This document shows, piece by piece, positions 1 through 9,496 of a stretch of DNA of 64,000 bases (the first letter of the stretch is position 1; the number at the start of each line of letters is the position of its first letter). The notes under the pieces are model-generated. The model had not been told where the DNA came from, ran no database searches, and saw only the letters and a program-made list of their open reading frames with translations. The DNA is taken from positions 1,172,862 through 1,236,861 of the forward strand of contig NZ_KB893650.1 in assembly GCF_000374105.1 (NCBI RefSeq), written 5' to 3'. The stretch is from Kangiella aquimarina DSM 16071 (GTDB lineage: Bacteria; Pseudomonadota; Gammaproteobacteria; Enterobacterales; Kangiellaceae). A program made the position numbers and the translations under genes.

Positions 1-100
1 TGGTTTGGAATTCTACTTCTTTCATACTTCCTAACCCAGCACACCCAATCAGACTGAACAAAACTAAAAAGATAATAGTAGCTCGGAATATCGCGTGCAT
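1..100 (-). CDS. Putative lipoprotein, 5' end only (runs off the window)
   Basis: The reverse strand from 100 down to 1 reads an open frame of 33 codons whose start is a typical lipoprotein signal: two charged residues, a hydrophobic stretch (ATIIFLVLFS) and the lipobox LIGC followed by AGLGS. An AGAGG ribosome-binding site lies about 8 bases before the ATG. The mature protein would be lipid-anchored at the cell envelope. The rest lies beyond the left edge, so no function can be given. It is divergent from yheS, with about 270 bases between the two starts. Confidence 0.72.
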   Translation of the reverse strand, partial: MHAIFRATIIFLVLFSLIGCAGLGSMKEVEFQT

Positions 101-315
101 TTAATTAACCTCTAATTCAATAAGTAGTAATTAATGGAACTGTTTTAGCTTTATTGTTTTGTTGCTTAGACAGGTACTAAAATGCCGATAGCTCTTTTGT
201 CGGTTTTGGCTAAGAGATACGGGCCTGAATTATTTGTCTGAGCAGATACTACCAAACCCTATATCTCAAAGGAAATCTAACCTTGAGCCAATATCACTAT
301 CTCTACTGATTCTGA

Positions 316-343
316 TTGTACTGCTTTTGCGAACCGATATAAT
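316..343 (+). promoter_or_regulatory. Putative sigma70 promoter of yheS
   Basis: TTGTAC at 316-321 and TATAAT at 338-343 are separated by 16 bases, about 30 bases before the yheS ATG. The rest of the gap (101-315) holds no reading frame or strong hairpin that I can see. No Shine-Dalgarno sequence precedes the yheS start. Confidence 0.55.
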
Positions 344-372
344 GGCTGCACTTTTGACCAATCACTAATTCC

Positions 373-2328
373 ATGCTGTTTTTCGAGAACATGGCGCTGC
401 GCCGTGGCAAAAAAGTCTTATTTGAAGATGCCAGTTTCATCATTAATCCTCGCGACAAGGTGGGGGTGACGGGAGCTAACGGTACGGGAAAGTCGTCGCT
501 GTTTGCTTTGATTCGTGGTGAGCTTGAGGAAGATGCCGGTAATTTCTCGATGGCGGGCGGGATTACGATTTCTAGTGTACGTCAGGAAACACCGTCCGTG
601 GAAACGCCTGCACTGGAATATGTGTTGCAGGGTGATGAGGAGTTGTGTGCGGTTGAAGCGGAGCTGGCTCGTTTGGAAGAGAAAGCTGCGCAGGGTGATC
701 ATAATGAAGCGGATGGCCAACGGGTGGCGAAGCTGCATCAAAAGCTGGATGAGATTGACGGTTATTCGGCAAGGGCTCGTGCAGGCTCTTTAATGCATGG
801 TCTGGGTTTTAATGCTGAGCAGGAACAGTTACCAGTATCGAGCTTTTCCGGTGGCTGGCGGATGCGTCTTAATTTGGCACAGGCTTTGATGTGTCGCTCG
901 AACTTGTTATTACTGGATGAGCCGACTAACCACCTGGATATGGAAGCGGTAATTTGGCTGGAAAACTGGCTCAAGGCTTATCAGGGAGCGGTGTTACTGA
1001 TTTCCCATGACCGTGACTTTCTTGACCGCACCGTCAACCGAATCGCTCACATTGAGCAGGGAAAAGTCACTCTATACAGCGGCAACTATTCTGACTTTGA
1101 AATTCAGCGCGCCGAGCAACTGGCACAGCAGCAGGCGCAATTTGAGCGCCAGCAGAAAGAAATTTCCCACATGCAGTCCTTCGTTGATCGCTTTAAGGCT
1201 AAGGCTTCAAAAGCCAAACAGGCACAAAGCCGACTCAAGGCTTTGGAGCGGATGGAGAAGATTGCACCGGCGCATGTGGACTCACCGTTTCACTTTGAGT
1301 TTCCCGAGCTGGGTCATTTGCCGAGTCCTTTACTGCAACTTAAATCCGCTGACGCAGGCTATCAGCTCGAAGAGGGCGTAAAGAAAGTACTGTCTGGCGT
1401 GGGTTTTTCGTTAATGCCAGGAGACCGTATTGGTCTGCTGGGTAAGAACGGAGCCGGTAAATCGACGCTAATTAAAGTGCTTGCAGGCGAGCTGGCGTTG
1501 CTGGCGGGTGAAAAGGTTTTAGCAAAGACGCTCAAAATTGGCTATTTTGCTCAGCATCAGTTGGAGCAGTTGCACCCACAAATGTCGCCGTTGCAGCATT
1601 TGCAGCGTGACTATCCTAAAGCAACCGAGCAAGAGCTGCGCAATTTCTTGGGTGGCTTTGACTTTAATGGTGATAAGGCATTAGAGCCAGTAGCACCATT
1701 TTCCGGTGGTGAGAAAGCGCGATTGGTATTGGCCATGCTGGTTTATTCAAAACCCAATCTGTTGCTATTGGATGAGCCGACCAACCACTTGGATCTTGAG
1801 ATGCGTCTTGCCATGACCATGGCGTTTCAGAGTTTTGAAGGCGCCATGGTGCTGGTCTCACATGATCGCCACATGCTCAGAACGGTATGTGATGATCTCT
1901 ATTTGGTGGCAGACGGCAAGGTCGAACCGTTTAAGGGTGATCTGGATGATTATGCGCGTTGGTCATTGGAAGATACGCTGCAGCAAAAGAAGGCCGGACA
2001 AACTCAATCCTCACAGCAAAAAGTCACTGATTCTGGTAGTACAGACAACGAGTTGTCGCGAAAAGAGCAGCGCCGCATTGAAGCTGAAAAGCGCAAGCAG
2101 TTACAACCTCTGAAGAACAAGCTGAAAAAACTGGAACAGCAACTAGACGAATTGCAGCAGCGCAAGGCTAAGCTGGATGACGTCATGGCGGACCAGAGCC
2201 TGTATGAAGAGAGTAATAAATCGAAACTGGTACAACTCACTGCCGAATACTCTGAAGTTACCGGCCAATTGGAGCAAACCGAAGAAGAGTGGCTGGAGCT
2301 ACAAGATCAGCTGGAACAGGCGATTTAA
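373..2328 (+). CDS. yheS: ABC-F family ATPase YheS
   Basis: 651-residue soluble protein with two ABC ATPase domains and no membrane segments, the ABC-F layout. Walker A motifs are GANGTGKS (about residues 34-41) and GKNGAGKS (about 357-364). Signature motifs are FSGGWRM and FSGGEKARL, each followed by Walker B LLLLDEPTNHLD. A charged, Gln-rich linker (about 235-300) joins the domains and a Lys/Glu-rich coiled coil (about 555-651) closes the protein, as in E. coli YheS (close in length). ABC-F proteins bind the ribosomal E site and relieve stalled translation; which stalls YheS acts on here is not visible. It is alone in its transcription unit, and an 8-bp inverted repeat follows the stop. Confidence 0.93.
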   Translation: MLFFENMALRRGKKVLFEDASFIINPRDKVGVTGANGTGKSSLFALIRGELEEDAGNFSMAGGITISSVRQETPSVETPALEYVLQGDEELCAVEAELARLEEKAAQGDHNEADGQRVAKLHQKLDEIDGYSARARAGSLMHGLGFNAEQEQLPVSSFSGGWRMRLNLAQALMCRSNLLLLDEPTNHLDMEAVIWLENWLKAYQGAVLLISHDRDFLDRTVNRIAHIEQGKVTLYSGNYSDFEIQRAEQLAQQQAQFERQQKEISHMQSFVDRFKAKASKAKQAQSRLKALERMEKIAPAHVDSPFHFEFPELGHLPSPLLQLKSADAGYQLEEGVKKVLSGVGFSLMPGDRIGLLGKNGAGKSTLIKVLAGELALLAGEKVLAKTLKIGYFAQHQLEQLHPQMSPLQHLQRDYPKATEQELRNFLGGFDFNGDKALEPVAPFSGGEKARLVLAMLVYSKPNLLLLDEPTNHLDLEMRLAMTMAFQSFEGAMVLVSHDRHMLRTVCDDLYLVADGKVEPFKGDLDDYARWSLEDTLQQKKAGQTQSSQQKVTDSGSTDNELSRKEQRRIEAEKRKQLQPLKNKLKKLEQQLDELQQRKAKLDDVMADQSLYEESNKSKLVQLTAEYSEVTGQLEQTEEEWLELQDQLEQAI

Positions 2329-2343
2329 TTGAATTATGACCAA

Positions 2344-2375
2344 TTATGGAAATCGCTTATGGCGTGGTTCCATAA
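2344..2375. repeat. Inverted repeat between yheS and ruvB
   Basis: TTATGGAA at 2344-2351 and TTCCATAA at 2368-2375 are perfect complements with a 16-base loop. No U-tract follows, so it is not a standard terminator. It could be an operator or an mRNA 3' stem. Confidence 0.4.
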
Positions 2376-2438
2376 ATTACAGACACTTGGTAGACTAGCT
2401 TCACGTTATTTATCCCAAGTGCCTTTGCACGATATTCA

Positions 2439-3458
2439 ATGATTGAGCATGACCGCATCATTACACCATCAGAGTTTGCTGACGAAGATCAGTTTGATCG
2501 TGCTATTCGTCCAACGACCTTAGATGAATACGTTGGACAGGAAAAAGTCCGCGAACAGATGGAAATTTTTCTTGGCGCTGCCAAAAAGCGTCAGGAAGCT
2601 CTCGATCATGTACTTATCTTTGGACCTCCAGGTTTAGGTAAAACAACGCTTTCCAATATTATCGCCAATGAAATGGGTGTGGGCATTAAACACACCTCTG
2701 GCCCTGTGCTTGAAAAAGCGGGCGATCTGGCAGCCATGTTGACCAACCTTGAGCCTAATGATGTCCTCTTCATTGACGAGATTCACCGCCTAAGTCCGCA
2801 TGTTGAAGAAGTACTTTATCCTGCGATGGAAGATTACCAGCTGGATATTATGATTGGCGAAGGCCCTGCAGCACGCTCGATAAAGATTGATTTGCCACCC
2901 TTTACTTTAGTTGGCGCGACAACGCGAGCCGGTCTTCTGACCTCGCCGTTGCGTGATCGCTTCGGCATTGTACAAAGGTTGGAGTTTTATAACTTAAAAG
3001 ATTTAACCCATATTGTGATGCGCTCGGCGCGCATTCTGGATTTGCCGATCGAAGAGAAGGGCGCACTTGAGATTGCCCGTCGCTCTCGCGGTACGCCAAG
3101 GATTGCCAATCGTCTGTTAAGACGGGTTCGAGATTATGCAGAAATCAAATCCGATGGCGTGATTACTCAAAACATTTCCGATCGCGCGTTGGATATGCTC
3201 GACGTTGATCACAAAGGCTTCGACATGATGGATCGCAAATTATTGCTGACCATTATTGAGAAGTTTGCCGGAGGTCCGGTCGGCCTGGATACTTTGGCGG
3301 CTGCCATTGGCGAAGAGCGCGATACGATTGATGAAGTGTTGGAGCCATTTTTGATCCAGCAGGGTTTCATTCAACGAACTCCACGTGGTCGAATTGCCAC
3401 CAAGCTCGCCTATCAGCATTTTGAGATTATTCCGCAAGATCCCGACTTGTTTGATTAA
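2439..3458 (+). CDS. ruvB: Holliday junction branch migration ATPase RuvB
   Basis: 339 residues, matching the family (336 in E. coli). AAA+ core: Walker [10 protein letters not shown] (about 62-70), Walker [10 protein letters not shown] (about 109-117), sensor 1 GATTRAG, and LRDRFG carrying the conserved arginines. The C-terminal winged-helix DNA-binding domain ends [16 protein letters not shown]. RuvB hexamers pump DNA through a RuvA-bound Holliday junction during recombinational repair. The N-terminus (MIEHDRI...[15 protein letters not shown]) aligns with known RuvB starts, supporting this ATG. ruvC and ruvA, often directly upstream, are missing here; yheS is upstream instead, while the tol operon downstream keeps the usual order. 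Confidence 0.97.
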   Translation: MIEHDRIITPSEFADEDQFDRAIRPTTLDEYVGQEKVREQMEIFLGAAKKRQEALDHVLIFGPPGLGKTTLSNIIANEMGVGIKHTSGPVLEKAGDLAAMLTNLEPNDVLFIDEIHRLSPHVEEVLYPAMEDYQLDIMIGEGPAARSIKIDLPPFTLVGATTRAGLLTSPLRDRFGIVQRLEFYNLKDLTHIVMRSARILDLPIEEKGALEIARRSRGTPRIANRLLRRVRDYAEIKSDGVITQNISDRALDMLDVDHKGFDMMDRKLLLTIIEKFAGGPVGLDTLAAAIGEERDTIDEVLEPFLIQQGFIQRTPRGRIATKLAYQHFEIIPQDPDLFD

Positions 3459-3564
3459 TTTATCCGATAAATAAGGCAAACTTGCCAATGAGCCTGCAAC
3501 TTTTTCGAGATCCTATTAACACTTTTTACAAATTCAATCGTTATAATACAGAGTCGCAAAACTG

Positions 3565-3984
3565 ATGAGTGTGCGTGAATTTATTTGGCCCGTTAGAGTC
3601 TACTACGAAGACACCGATGTGGCAGGCGTAGTGTTTTACGCCAATTATTTGAGGTTTTATGAACGTGGCCGTACTGAATGGCTTCGTTCTTTGGGGTGGG
3701 AACAGGATATCTTAATCGACAAGGGCTTGGCTTTTGCTGTCGCTCATGTGGATGCCAAATACCTCCTACCTGCGCGTTTTAATGACAAACTTCTGATCAA
3801 AACCCGAATCGCCAGCGTTCGTAGAACCAGTGTGATTTTTGAACAGGAAATTGTCACTGACGACGAACAACAATTATTAGTAAATAAAGCAACTATACGC
3901 GTGGCTTGCGTTGATATGAAAACCATGAAACCTGCTGCCATGCCTGAATATTTAAAAGAGGAGATAGCTCGTGACTGGTGCTGA
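3565..3984 (+). CDS. ybgC: Tol-Pal associated acyl-CoA thioesterase YbgC
   Basis: 139-residue hot-dog-fold thioesterase. The active-site block YYEDTDVAGVVFYANYL contains the catalytic Asp (residue 18) and is followed by the family helix FYERGRTEWLR. YbgC hydrolyses acyl-CoA thioesters in the cytosol at the inner membrane and is regularly the first gene of the tol-pal cluster; its role in Tol function is not settled. Its last 14 bases overlap the GTG start of tolQ, indicating translational coupling. A TATAAT hexamer at 3542-3547 lies just upstream but has no good -35 partner. Confidence 0.94.
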   Translation: MSVREFIWPVRVYYEDTDVAGVVFYANYLRFYERGRTEWLRSLGWEQDILIDKGLAFAVAHVDAKYLLPARFNDKLLIKTRIASVRRTSVIFEQEIVTDDEQQLLVNKATIRVACVDMKTMKPAAMPEYLKEEIARDWC

Positions 3985-4684
3985 AACAACGACTGCAGTT
4001 TTGTCTACGTCCGATGATCCAATGTCGATTGCCAATTTATTTTTACATGCCAGTATTCCGGTGCAGGCCATTATGGTGCTGTTATTATTGATATCGGTTA
4101 TTTCCTGGGCCATGATTTTCCAACGCTCAAGTGTGCTCAACAAAGCTGCCAGAGAAGGGAAAAAATTCGAAGACAGGTTCTGGTCGGGTATTGATTTAAG
4201 CAAGCTATCCACTGATTTATCTCAACGTCAAAAACCCGTCACTGGTTTGGAATCCTTGTTTCAAGCTGGTTACCGTGAGTTCATGCGTTTACGCCAGCAA
4301 AGTGGTGTCAGCCCAGAAGCCGTCATGGACGGTACTCACAGAGCGATGCGTGTGGCACATAGCCGTGAAGTCGAAAAGCTTGAGCGTAATTTGGCATTCC
4401 TGGCAACTGTGGGTTCGGTGACACCTTATATCGGTCTGTTTGGTACGGTATGGGGCATTATGAACTCTTTTATCGCCCTCGGTTCAGTCAAGCAGGCGAC
4501 GTTGGCAATGGTTGCACCAGGTATTGCAGAAGCTTTGATCGCAACGGCCATGGGTCTGTTTGCAGCGATTCCGGCGGTTATTGCCTACAACCGATTTACC
4601 AACCGTCTCCAGCGAATAGAAACTCAGTACGAGAACTTCCTTGAAGAATTCTCGGGCGTATTGCACCGTAAAGCGCATAGCTAG
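3971..4684 (+). CDS. tolQ: Tol-Pal system inner-membrane proton channel subunit TolQ
   Basis: 237 residues of the MotA/TolQ/ExbB family. Three membrane segments are visible: about 28-50, 138-160 and 172-195. The last two contain the conserved TVGSVTPYIGLFGTVWGIM and APGIAEALIATAMGLFAAIP stretches of the proton channel. TolQ forms a pentamer around a TolR dimer and uses the proton motive force to energise TolA. The GTG start lies inside the ybgC 3' end with an AGAGGAG site about 8 bases upstream; no ATG has a comparable site. tolR follows after 8 bases. Confidence 0.96.
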   Translation: MTGAETTTAVLSTSDDPMSIANLFLHASIPVQAIMVLLLLISVISWAMIFQRSSVLNKAAREGKKFEDRFWSGIDLSKLSTDLSQRQKPVTGLESLFQAGYREFMRLRQQSGVSPEAVMDGTHRAMRVAHSREVEKLERNLAFLATVGSVTPYIGLFGTVWGIMNSFIALGSVKQATLAMVAPGIAEALIATAMGLFAAIPAVIAYNRFTNRLQRIETQYENFLEEFSGVLHRKAHS

Positions 4685-4692
4685 GAGTAATT

Positions 4693-5121
4693 ATGACTCA
4701 ACTGGTTCGAAGAGAACGTCGACGCCCTAATGCAGAAATCAACGTCGTACCTTATATCGACGTGATGTTGGTATTGCTGGTGATCTTTATGATCACGGCG
4801 CCATTGATTACCGCTGGTATTGATGTTGAGTTACCTTCTGCTCACGCAGAACCTATTTCACCAGACGAAGTGACACCATTTGTAGTGGGAGTCAGAGCTG
4901 ATGAATCATTTCACATGGATATTGGTTCAAGGCAGTTCCGTGATATGACACTGGAAGAGCTTATGAGTGTCATCGCTAAAGAACAGCAAAATACACCCAA
5001 CGCGCCAATTATGATTAAAGGCGATAGAAATGTGCCTTATGGAACTATTGTTGAGTTAATGGATCAATTAAGACAACAGTTTGGTGTCGAGAACGTTGGT
5101 TTAATGACAAATCCACTCTAA
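4693..5121 (+). CDS. tolR: Tol-Pal system protein TolR
   Basis: 142 residues, ExbD/TolR family. A basic N-terminus (RRERRRPNAEINVVPYIDVMLVLL) leads into a single membrane helix (about 20-42) that carries the conserved Asp in PYIDVMLVLLVIFM, the proton-relay residue of the TolQR motor. The periplasmic domain (about 45-142) ends with the GTIVELMDQLRQ segment of the peptidoglycan-binding fold. A GGAG site precedes the ATG. It works with TolQ to drive TolA during outer-membrane constriction at division. Confidence 0.95.
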   Translation: MTQLVRRERRRPNAEINVVPYIDVMLVLLVIFMITAPLITAGIDVELPSAHAEPISPDEVTPFVVGVRADESFHMDIGSRQFRDMTLEELMSVIAKEQQNTPNAPIMIKGDRNVPYGTIVELMDQLRQQFGVENVGLMTNPL

Positions 5122-5141
5122 TGTCGAATAGGTATTAATTC

Positions 5142-6038
5142 GTGTCAGACAAGAAAAACATAGTGCCAATAGTACTCTCCATTGCGGTTCATGTAATCGT
5201 TATTGGCTTATTGTTGTTTAATTTTGCCTGGGATGAGGAGGTCGATGTTAAGCATCAATATGTGGATGCTCCAATTAATGCACAGCTAGTAACTGCGCCA
5301 GAGCGCCCTAAACCTGACGCCAATGCCATCAAGAAACAGCAGGAAGCTGAAAAAAAACGCAAGGAAGAAGAGCGTAAAAAACAGCTAGAAAAAGAGCAGG
5401 AGCAAAAGCGTCTTGAAGCTGAAAAGCAGCGTCAAGAACAGAAAAAGCTGGAACAAGAGAAGCAGCAGAAACTAGAAGAGGAAAAGCAGAAGCAACTGGC
5501 ACTTGAGCAGCAAAAAAAGCTTGAAGAAGAAAAAAAGCAAAAAGAATTAGAAGAAAAGCAACGTAAAGAAGCCGAAGAGAAGCAGCGATTAGAAGAAGAA
5601 AAGCGTAAGAAAGAAGAGGCAGAACGTAAGCGTAAGGAAGCAGAAGCAGAAGCAGAGAAAAAGCGTAAAGAGGAAGAGCTTAGGAAACTGGAAGAAGAAA
5701 TGGCTGCAATGGATAACGAATTCTTCGAAGCACAGCGTGATACGGTTCGACAAGGACAGATAATGTCTGAAGTTGAGAAGTTGACCGCATTAATTACCGC
5801 AAAAATTAAGCGTAATTGGTATCCTCCTAAGGCACCGGGAGCTTGTTCTATTCGGATTTCGATGGGGCCGGGTGGCGTAGTGCTACAAACGGAAGCTTTA
5901 GGCGGTGATTACGATTACTGTGAAACCGGTAAAGCCGCCATTACGCGTTCTTCGCCACTGCCATCATCAGATGATCCGGAAGTCATGAACCAATTACGTG
6001 AAATGACCATTGTATTTGACCCAAGCTTTAAAGAATAA
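5142..6038 (+). CDS. tolA: Tol-Pal system protein TolA
   Basis: 298 residues from a GTG start. Residues 8-30 form one membrane helix with the conserved Ser/His pair (S13, H17) that contacts TolQR. Residues about 60-195 are almost only Lys, Glu, Gln, Arg and Ala: the long helical domain II that spans the periplasm. The C-terminal domain III (about 200-298) has two cysteines (PGACSIRI and YDYCETGKA) and the IVFDP ending typical of TolA. It transmits energy from TolQR to TolB-Pal. The GTG is placed by the conserved MSDKKN-membrane start; no strong Shine-Dalgarno sequence is visible. Confidence 0.94.
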   Translation: MSDKKNIVPIVLSIAVHVIVIGLLLFNFAWDEEVDVKHQYVDAPINAQLVTAPERPKPDANAIKKQQEAEKKRKEEERKKQLEKEQEQKRLEAEKQRQEQKKLEQEKQQKLEEEKQKQLALEQQKKLEEEKKQKELEEKQRKEAEEKQRLEEEKRKKEEAERKRKEAEAEAEKKRKEEELRKLEEEMAAMDNEFFEAQRDTVRQGQIMSEVEKLTALITAKIKRNWYPPKAPGACSIRISMGPGGVVLQTEALGGDYDYCETGKAAITRSSPLPSSDDPEVMNQLREMTIVFDPSFKE

Positions 6039-6085
6039 AGCTTAAGAGTAAAAGACATTAAAAAATTAAAGATTAAGGCTAAAGC

Positions 6086-7450
6086 ATGAAACATATTTTA
6101 AAGTCGATAGTAATTATCAGCATCAGCCTTATGGCTTTGGCCAGTAAGGCTGAAATTCAGATATACATCACCGAGGGACGCTCCGATGCGCGCCCGGTGG
6201 CGGTTGTCCCATTCAAGTTTGAGTCAGAATCAGAAGTTCAGGCTCAGCCGCCTTTTGATTTTGCAAAAATTATCGCCGATGACTTGCGTCGAAGCGGTAA
6301 ATTTAACCCAACTGAAATATCAAAGCTTCCACAACACCCTTACTCTATTGAGGATGTAAAGCTTGAGCAGTGGCGTGAGCTAGGTGTTGACGGTGTTGTA
6401 TACGGGACAGTGACTCAGACCGCGTCCGGTAATTACATGGTGTCTTATGATTTGATTGATCCTTTTAACGATAAGGCAATTTTTTCATCAGATATTGAAG
6501 CCGGTAGCTACCCGATTATTCCAACCTCATCACACTTGATGGTTCTTAAAACAAAGATTGTCGATAATGACAACTTCCGTTGGGGAGCGCATATTGCAGC
6601 CGACGAAATTTATGAAGCACTAACGGGAGAGCGTGGCGCTTTTGCAACACAAATCGCTTATGTGGAAGTAAATCGCAATGACCCAAGACCTCATCAGTTA
6701 TTTGTTGCTGATAGTGATGGTTTTAACGCAAAACGTATTTTTGCTTCCAGAAGCCCAATTATGTCGCCAACCTGGTCACCAGACGCAACTAAGCTTAGTT
6801 ATGTTACTTTTGAGAATGGTCGCTCGGAAATTGTGGTACAAAATATTGCTTCTGGACAACGTGAAATTGTTGCCAGTTACAAGGGCTTCAACAGTGCTCC
6901 AGCCTGGTCGCCTGATGGCTCAAAAATGGTAGTGGTTCTATCAAAAGATGGAAATCCAGAACTTTACCTGCTGGATTTAACAGGCAAAAGATTACAAAGA
7001 CTTACCCGACATTATGCGATTGACACCGAGCCATCATGGGCTCCAGACGGAAAAAGTTTGATCTTTACCTCAGATCGAGGAGGAAGACCGCAAATTTATC
7101 GCATTACACTTGCAGATAATAAGGTAGAAAGGGTAACCTTTGAGGGTATACATAACGCAGGTGCGGAGTTTGCACCGGATGGTAAAAGTATCGTAATGGT
7201 TCATCAGGCCAACGGTGCATACCATATCGCAGCTCAGGATTTGGCGACAGGTCAGCTTACAGTTTTGACAAAAACTACGCTTGATGAGTCGTTATCAGTT
7301 GCTCCCAATGGCAGTATGATTATTTTCTCTACTGTTGATGGTGGGCAAAAAGTTCTTAGCGCGGTTTCAATGGATGGGCGTTTTAAAGCACGGCTACCAG
7401 CTACTGTTGGGGAAGTTAAAGCACCAGCATGGTCGCCTTTTATTTTATAA
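6086..7450 (+). CDS. tolB: Tol-Pal system periplasmic protein TolB
   Basis: 454 residues with a Sec signal peptide (hydrophobic [15 protein letters not shown], cleavage about residue 22). An N-terminal alpha/beta domain (about 25-165) is followed by a six-bladed beta-propeller with repeated [27 protein letters not shown] and [14 protein letters not shown] blades. TolB shuttles between Pal and TolA in the periplasm and helps release Pal from peptidoglycan during division. The family length is about 430. It lies 47 bases after tolA and 36 before pal. Confidence 0.96.
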   Translation: MKHILKSIVIISISLMALASKAEIQIYITEGRSDARPVAVVPFKFESESEVQAQPPFDFAKIIADDLRRSGKFNPTEISKLPQHPYSIEDVKLEQWRELGVDGVVYGTVTQTASGNYMVSYDLIDPFNDKAIFSSDIEAGSYPIIPTSSHLMVLKTKIVDNDNFRWGAHIAADEIYEALTGERGAFATQIAYVEVNRNDPRPHQLFVADSDGFNAKRIFASRSPIMSPTWSPDATKLSYVTFENGRSEIVVQNIASGQREIVASYKGFNSAPAWSPDGSKMVVVLSKDGNPELYLLDLTGKRLQRLTRHYAIDTEPSWAPDGKSLIFTSDRGGRPQIYRITLADNKVERVTFEGIHNAGAEFAPDGKSIVMVHQANGAYHIAAQDLATGQLTVLTKTTLDESLSVAPNGSMIIFSTVDGGQKVLSAVSMDGRFKARLPATVGEVKAPAWSPFIL

Positions 7451-7486
7451 AGTTAATAACAGTGACAACAATCCCGGAGGATAACA

Positions 7487-8005
7487 ATGAAACGTTCGGT
7501 TCAATTACTACTAGCTCTTACAGCTGCTCTATCTTTGGCTGCATGTAGCACTACTCAGCCAGAAGAAGAGCAGGTTGATACAACTGCACAGGAAGATGCC
7601 GCAGCACAAGCTGAAGCTGAAGCCCTGGCACGTCAACGCGCTGCTGAAGAAGCTGAAAGACAACGTATTGCTGCTTTGTTAGAAAACAATGTCGTTTACT
7701 TCGACTTTGATGATGACTCAATCCGCAGTGAGTATGTTGAACTTTTAGAAGCTCACGCTAAATACATCCAAAGCAGCGGTAAAAGCGTTGTACTAGAAGG
7801 CCACGCTGATGAGCGCGGTACTCCAGAGTACAACTTGGCATTGGGTGAGCGTCGTGCAAAATCAGTTGCTCAGTTAATGAGAACTTATGGTGTTTCTGAT
7901 TCAAGCATTGAAGTCATCAGCTTTGGTGAAGAAGCTCCAGCTAACCCAGCTCATAACGAAGAAGCATGGCAAGAAAACCGTCGTGTAGAGATTAAATATC
8001 AGTAA
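7487..8005 (+). CDS. pal: Peptidoglycan-associated lipoprotein Pal
   Basis: 172 residues. Lipobox LAAC gives lipidated Cys20, then an acidic/Ala-rich linker (about 21-65). The OmpA-like domain follows with VYFDFDDDSIR, the peptidoglycan-binding GHADERGTPEYNLALGERRA block and the final ENRRVEIKY. Pal tethers the outer membrane to peptidoglycan and is mobilised by the TolQRAB machine. A strong GGAGG site lies 8 bases before the ATG. The stop codon TAA shares one base with the cpoB start. Confidence 0.97.
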   Translation: MKRSVQLLLALTAALSLAACSTTQPEEEQVDTTAQEDAAAQAEAEALARQRAAEEAERQRIAALLENNVVYFDFDDDSIRSEYVELLEAHAKYIQSSGKSVVLEGHADERGTPEYNLALGERRAKSVAQLMRTYGVSDSSIEVISFGEEAPANPAHNEEAWQENRRVEIKYQ

Positions 8006-8739
8006 TGAAAAAAGTTGTATTTAATCTTTTAAGTGCAACATTACTCACAGCCTCGGCTGTGAGTAATGCAGCTGCACCAGTTGTTGACGCGAGAGACATT
8101 ACAGCAGTCCAACAACAGCAAACCAGTCAACAAAGTCAAATTATGGCTGAGTTGATCCTTCAAGTGAATCAACTCCAGCAAGAAGTCCGCCAGTTACGTG
8201 GACAAGTTGAAGAGCAGGATTACCGTATCAAGCAGCTGACTAAGCAACAACGGGAACTCTATCTTGATCTTGACCGTCGCCTGCAAGGTGGAGCAGCACT
8301 TTCCAGTTCTGAAACTGATGAACTGAGTTCTGAATCCTCTGCTGATAGTTCAGGAACTAACTCAAGTGAAAGGGCTCAACAAGCTTACAACCAAGCCTTT
8401 ACCTTATTTAACGAAAAGAAGTATCCGCAAGCTAAAAGTGCGTTTAAATCTTTCGTTGCAGATTACTCAACAGACCCTCTTGCTTCAAATGCTCATTACT
8501 TATTGGGGCAATTACATTTCAGCGACAAAGAATACGCTGAGGCTGAAAAGCAATTTAAGTCTGTTTATGAGAAATTTCCTGAAACCAGTATTAAAGACAA
8601 AGCAATGTTAAAGCTTGCCCAGGTTCAGGAGCTCAAAGGCGATAAAACAGCAGCTAAGGCAACTTACCAGCAAGTCAGTAAGTTATTCCCAAATACCACT
8701 GCTGGCCGTTTAGCTAAAGCCAAACTGGATACTCTCTAA
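8005..8739 (+). CDS. cpoB: Cell division coordinator CpoB (YbgF)
   Basis: 244 residues with a signal peptide (VVFNLLSATLLTASAVSNAAA). A Gln-rich coiled coil (about 33-90) for trimerisation is followed by a Ser-rich linker (about 95-125) and C-terminal TPR repeats (about 128-240, e.g. AQQAYNQAFTLFNEKKYPQA). CpoB binds TolA in the periplasm and links septal peptidoglycan synthesis by PBP1B to outer-membrane constriction. Translationally coupled to pal (TAATG). A weak hairpin after the stop (8760-8783) may end the tol operon. Confidence 0.94.
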   Translation: MKKVVFNLLSATLLTASAVSNAAAPVVDARDITAVQQQQTSQQSQIMAELILQVNQLQQEVRQLRGQVEEQDYRIKQLTKQQRELYLDLDRRLQGGAALSSSETDELSSESSADSSGTNSSERAQQAYNQAFTLFNEKKYPQAKSAFKSFVADYSTDPLASNAHYLLGQLHFSDKEYAEAEKQFKSVYEKFPETSIKDKAMLKLAQVQELKGDKTAAKATYQQVSKLFPNTTAGRLAKAKLDTL

Positions 8740-8759
8740 AATCCTAAATCATAGCTAAT

Positions 8760-8783
8760 AGCTGTCTTTATAGGCAGCTTTTG
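8760..8783 (+). terminator. Weak terminator-like hairpin after cpoB
   Basis: AGCTGTC at 8760-8766 pairs with GGCAGCT at 8773-8779 (one G-U pair) across a TTTATA loop, followed by a short TTTT run. It is the only candidate end of the tol-pal operon before queE. Confidence 0.4.
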
Positions 8784-8843
8784 CTACAATCCGCGCATAT
8801 TTTCACCATTTCTATCCTCTAGCCAGAGTTTTGAGCTGACTCC

Positions 8844-9485
8844 ATGAGTAAATTACGCATAACCGAGATTTTCCACTCGTTACAGGGTGAGAGCCTGACC
8901 GTTGGCGTGCCGACAGTCTTTGTTCGCCTGACAGGCTGCCCTTTGCGCTGTGTCTATTGTGATACCGATTATGCTTTTGGTGGTGGCCAGTGGATGACTT
9001 TTGAGGAAATTCTGGCTGAAATTAAACAATACGGATGCGAGCATGTCTGTGTGACTGGTGGCGAACCGTTAGCGCAAAAACGTGTTTTTGAGTTTTTTAA
9101 GTTACTCTGTGATGAAGGCTTCAAAGTCTCAACTGAAACTGGTGGGGCGCATGATATCAGTGAACTTGACTCAAGAGTGATGGTTGTCATGGATCTGAAA
9201 ACCCCTAATTCACAAGAAATGGCACGCAACCTCTATTCAAACATTGAGCACCTAAAGCCCACCGATCAGGTGAAATTTGTTATTTGTAGCCGTAAAGACT
9301 ACGAATGGTGCAAAATGACGGTGGAACAATACGATATCACCAGTAAATGTGAAGTCCTATTTTCGCCAAGCTATGGGCAGGTTGAGTATGCTGATCTGGC
9401 TGAGTGGATATTGAAAGATCGGTTAAAGGTTAGAATGCAGGTGCAGTTGCACAAAATCATTTGGGGTGAACGCACCGGCGTCTAA
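8844..9485 (+). CDS. queE: 7-carboxy-7-deazaguanine synthase QueE
   Basis: 213-residue radical SAM enzyme. The cluster motif is CPLRCVYC (Cx3Cx2C), followed by DTDYAFGGG and the SAM-binding GGEPL. It converts 6-carboxytetrahydropterin to 7-carboxy-7-deazaguanine in queuosine (preQ0) biosynthesis. The short N-terminus (KLRITEIFHSLQGES) is of the Pseudomonas-type QueE, shorter than parts of the E. coli enzyme. No clear Shine-Dalgarno sequence. queC, which uses its product, follows after a 257-base repeat-containing gap. Confidence 0.94.
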   Translation: MSKLRITEIFHSLQGESLTVGVPTVFVRLTGCPLRCVYCDTDYAFGGGQWMTFEEILAEIKQYGCEHVCVTGGEPLAQKRVFEFFKLLCDEGFKVSTETGGAHDISELDSRVMVVMDLKTPNSQEMARNLYSNIEHLKPTDQVKFVICSRKDYEWCKMTVEQYDITSKCEVLFSPSYGQVEYADLAEWILKDRLKVRMQVQLHKIIWGERTGV

Positions 9486-9496
9486 TCTAAGGCGCT

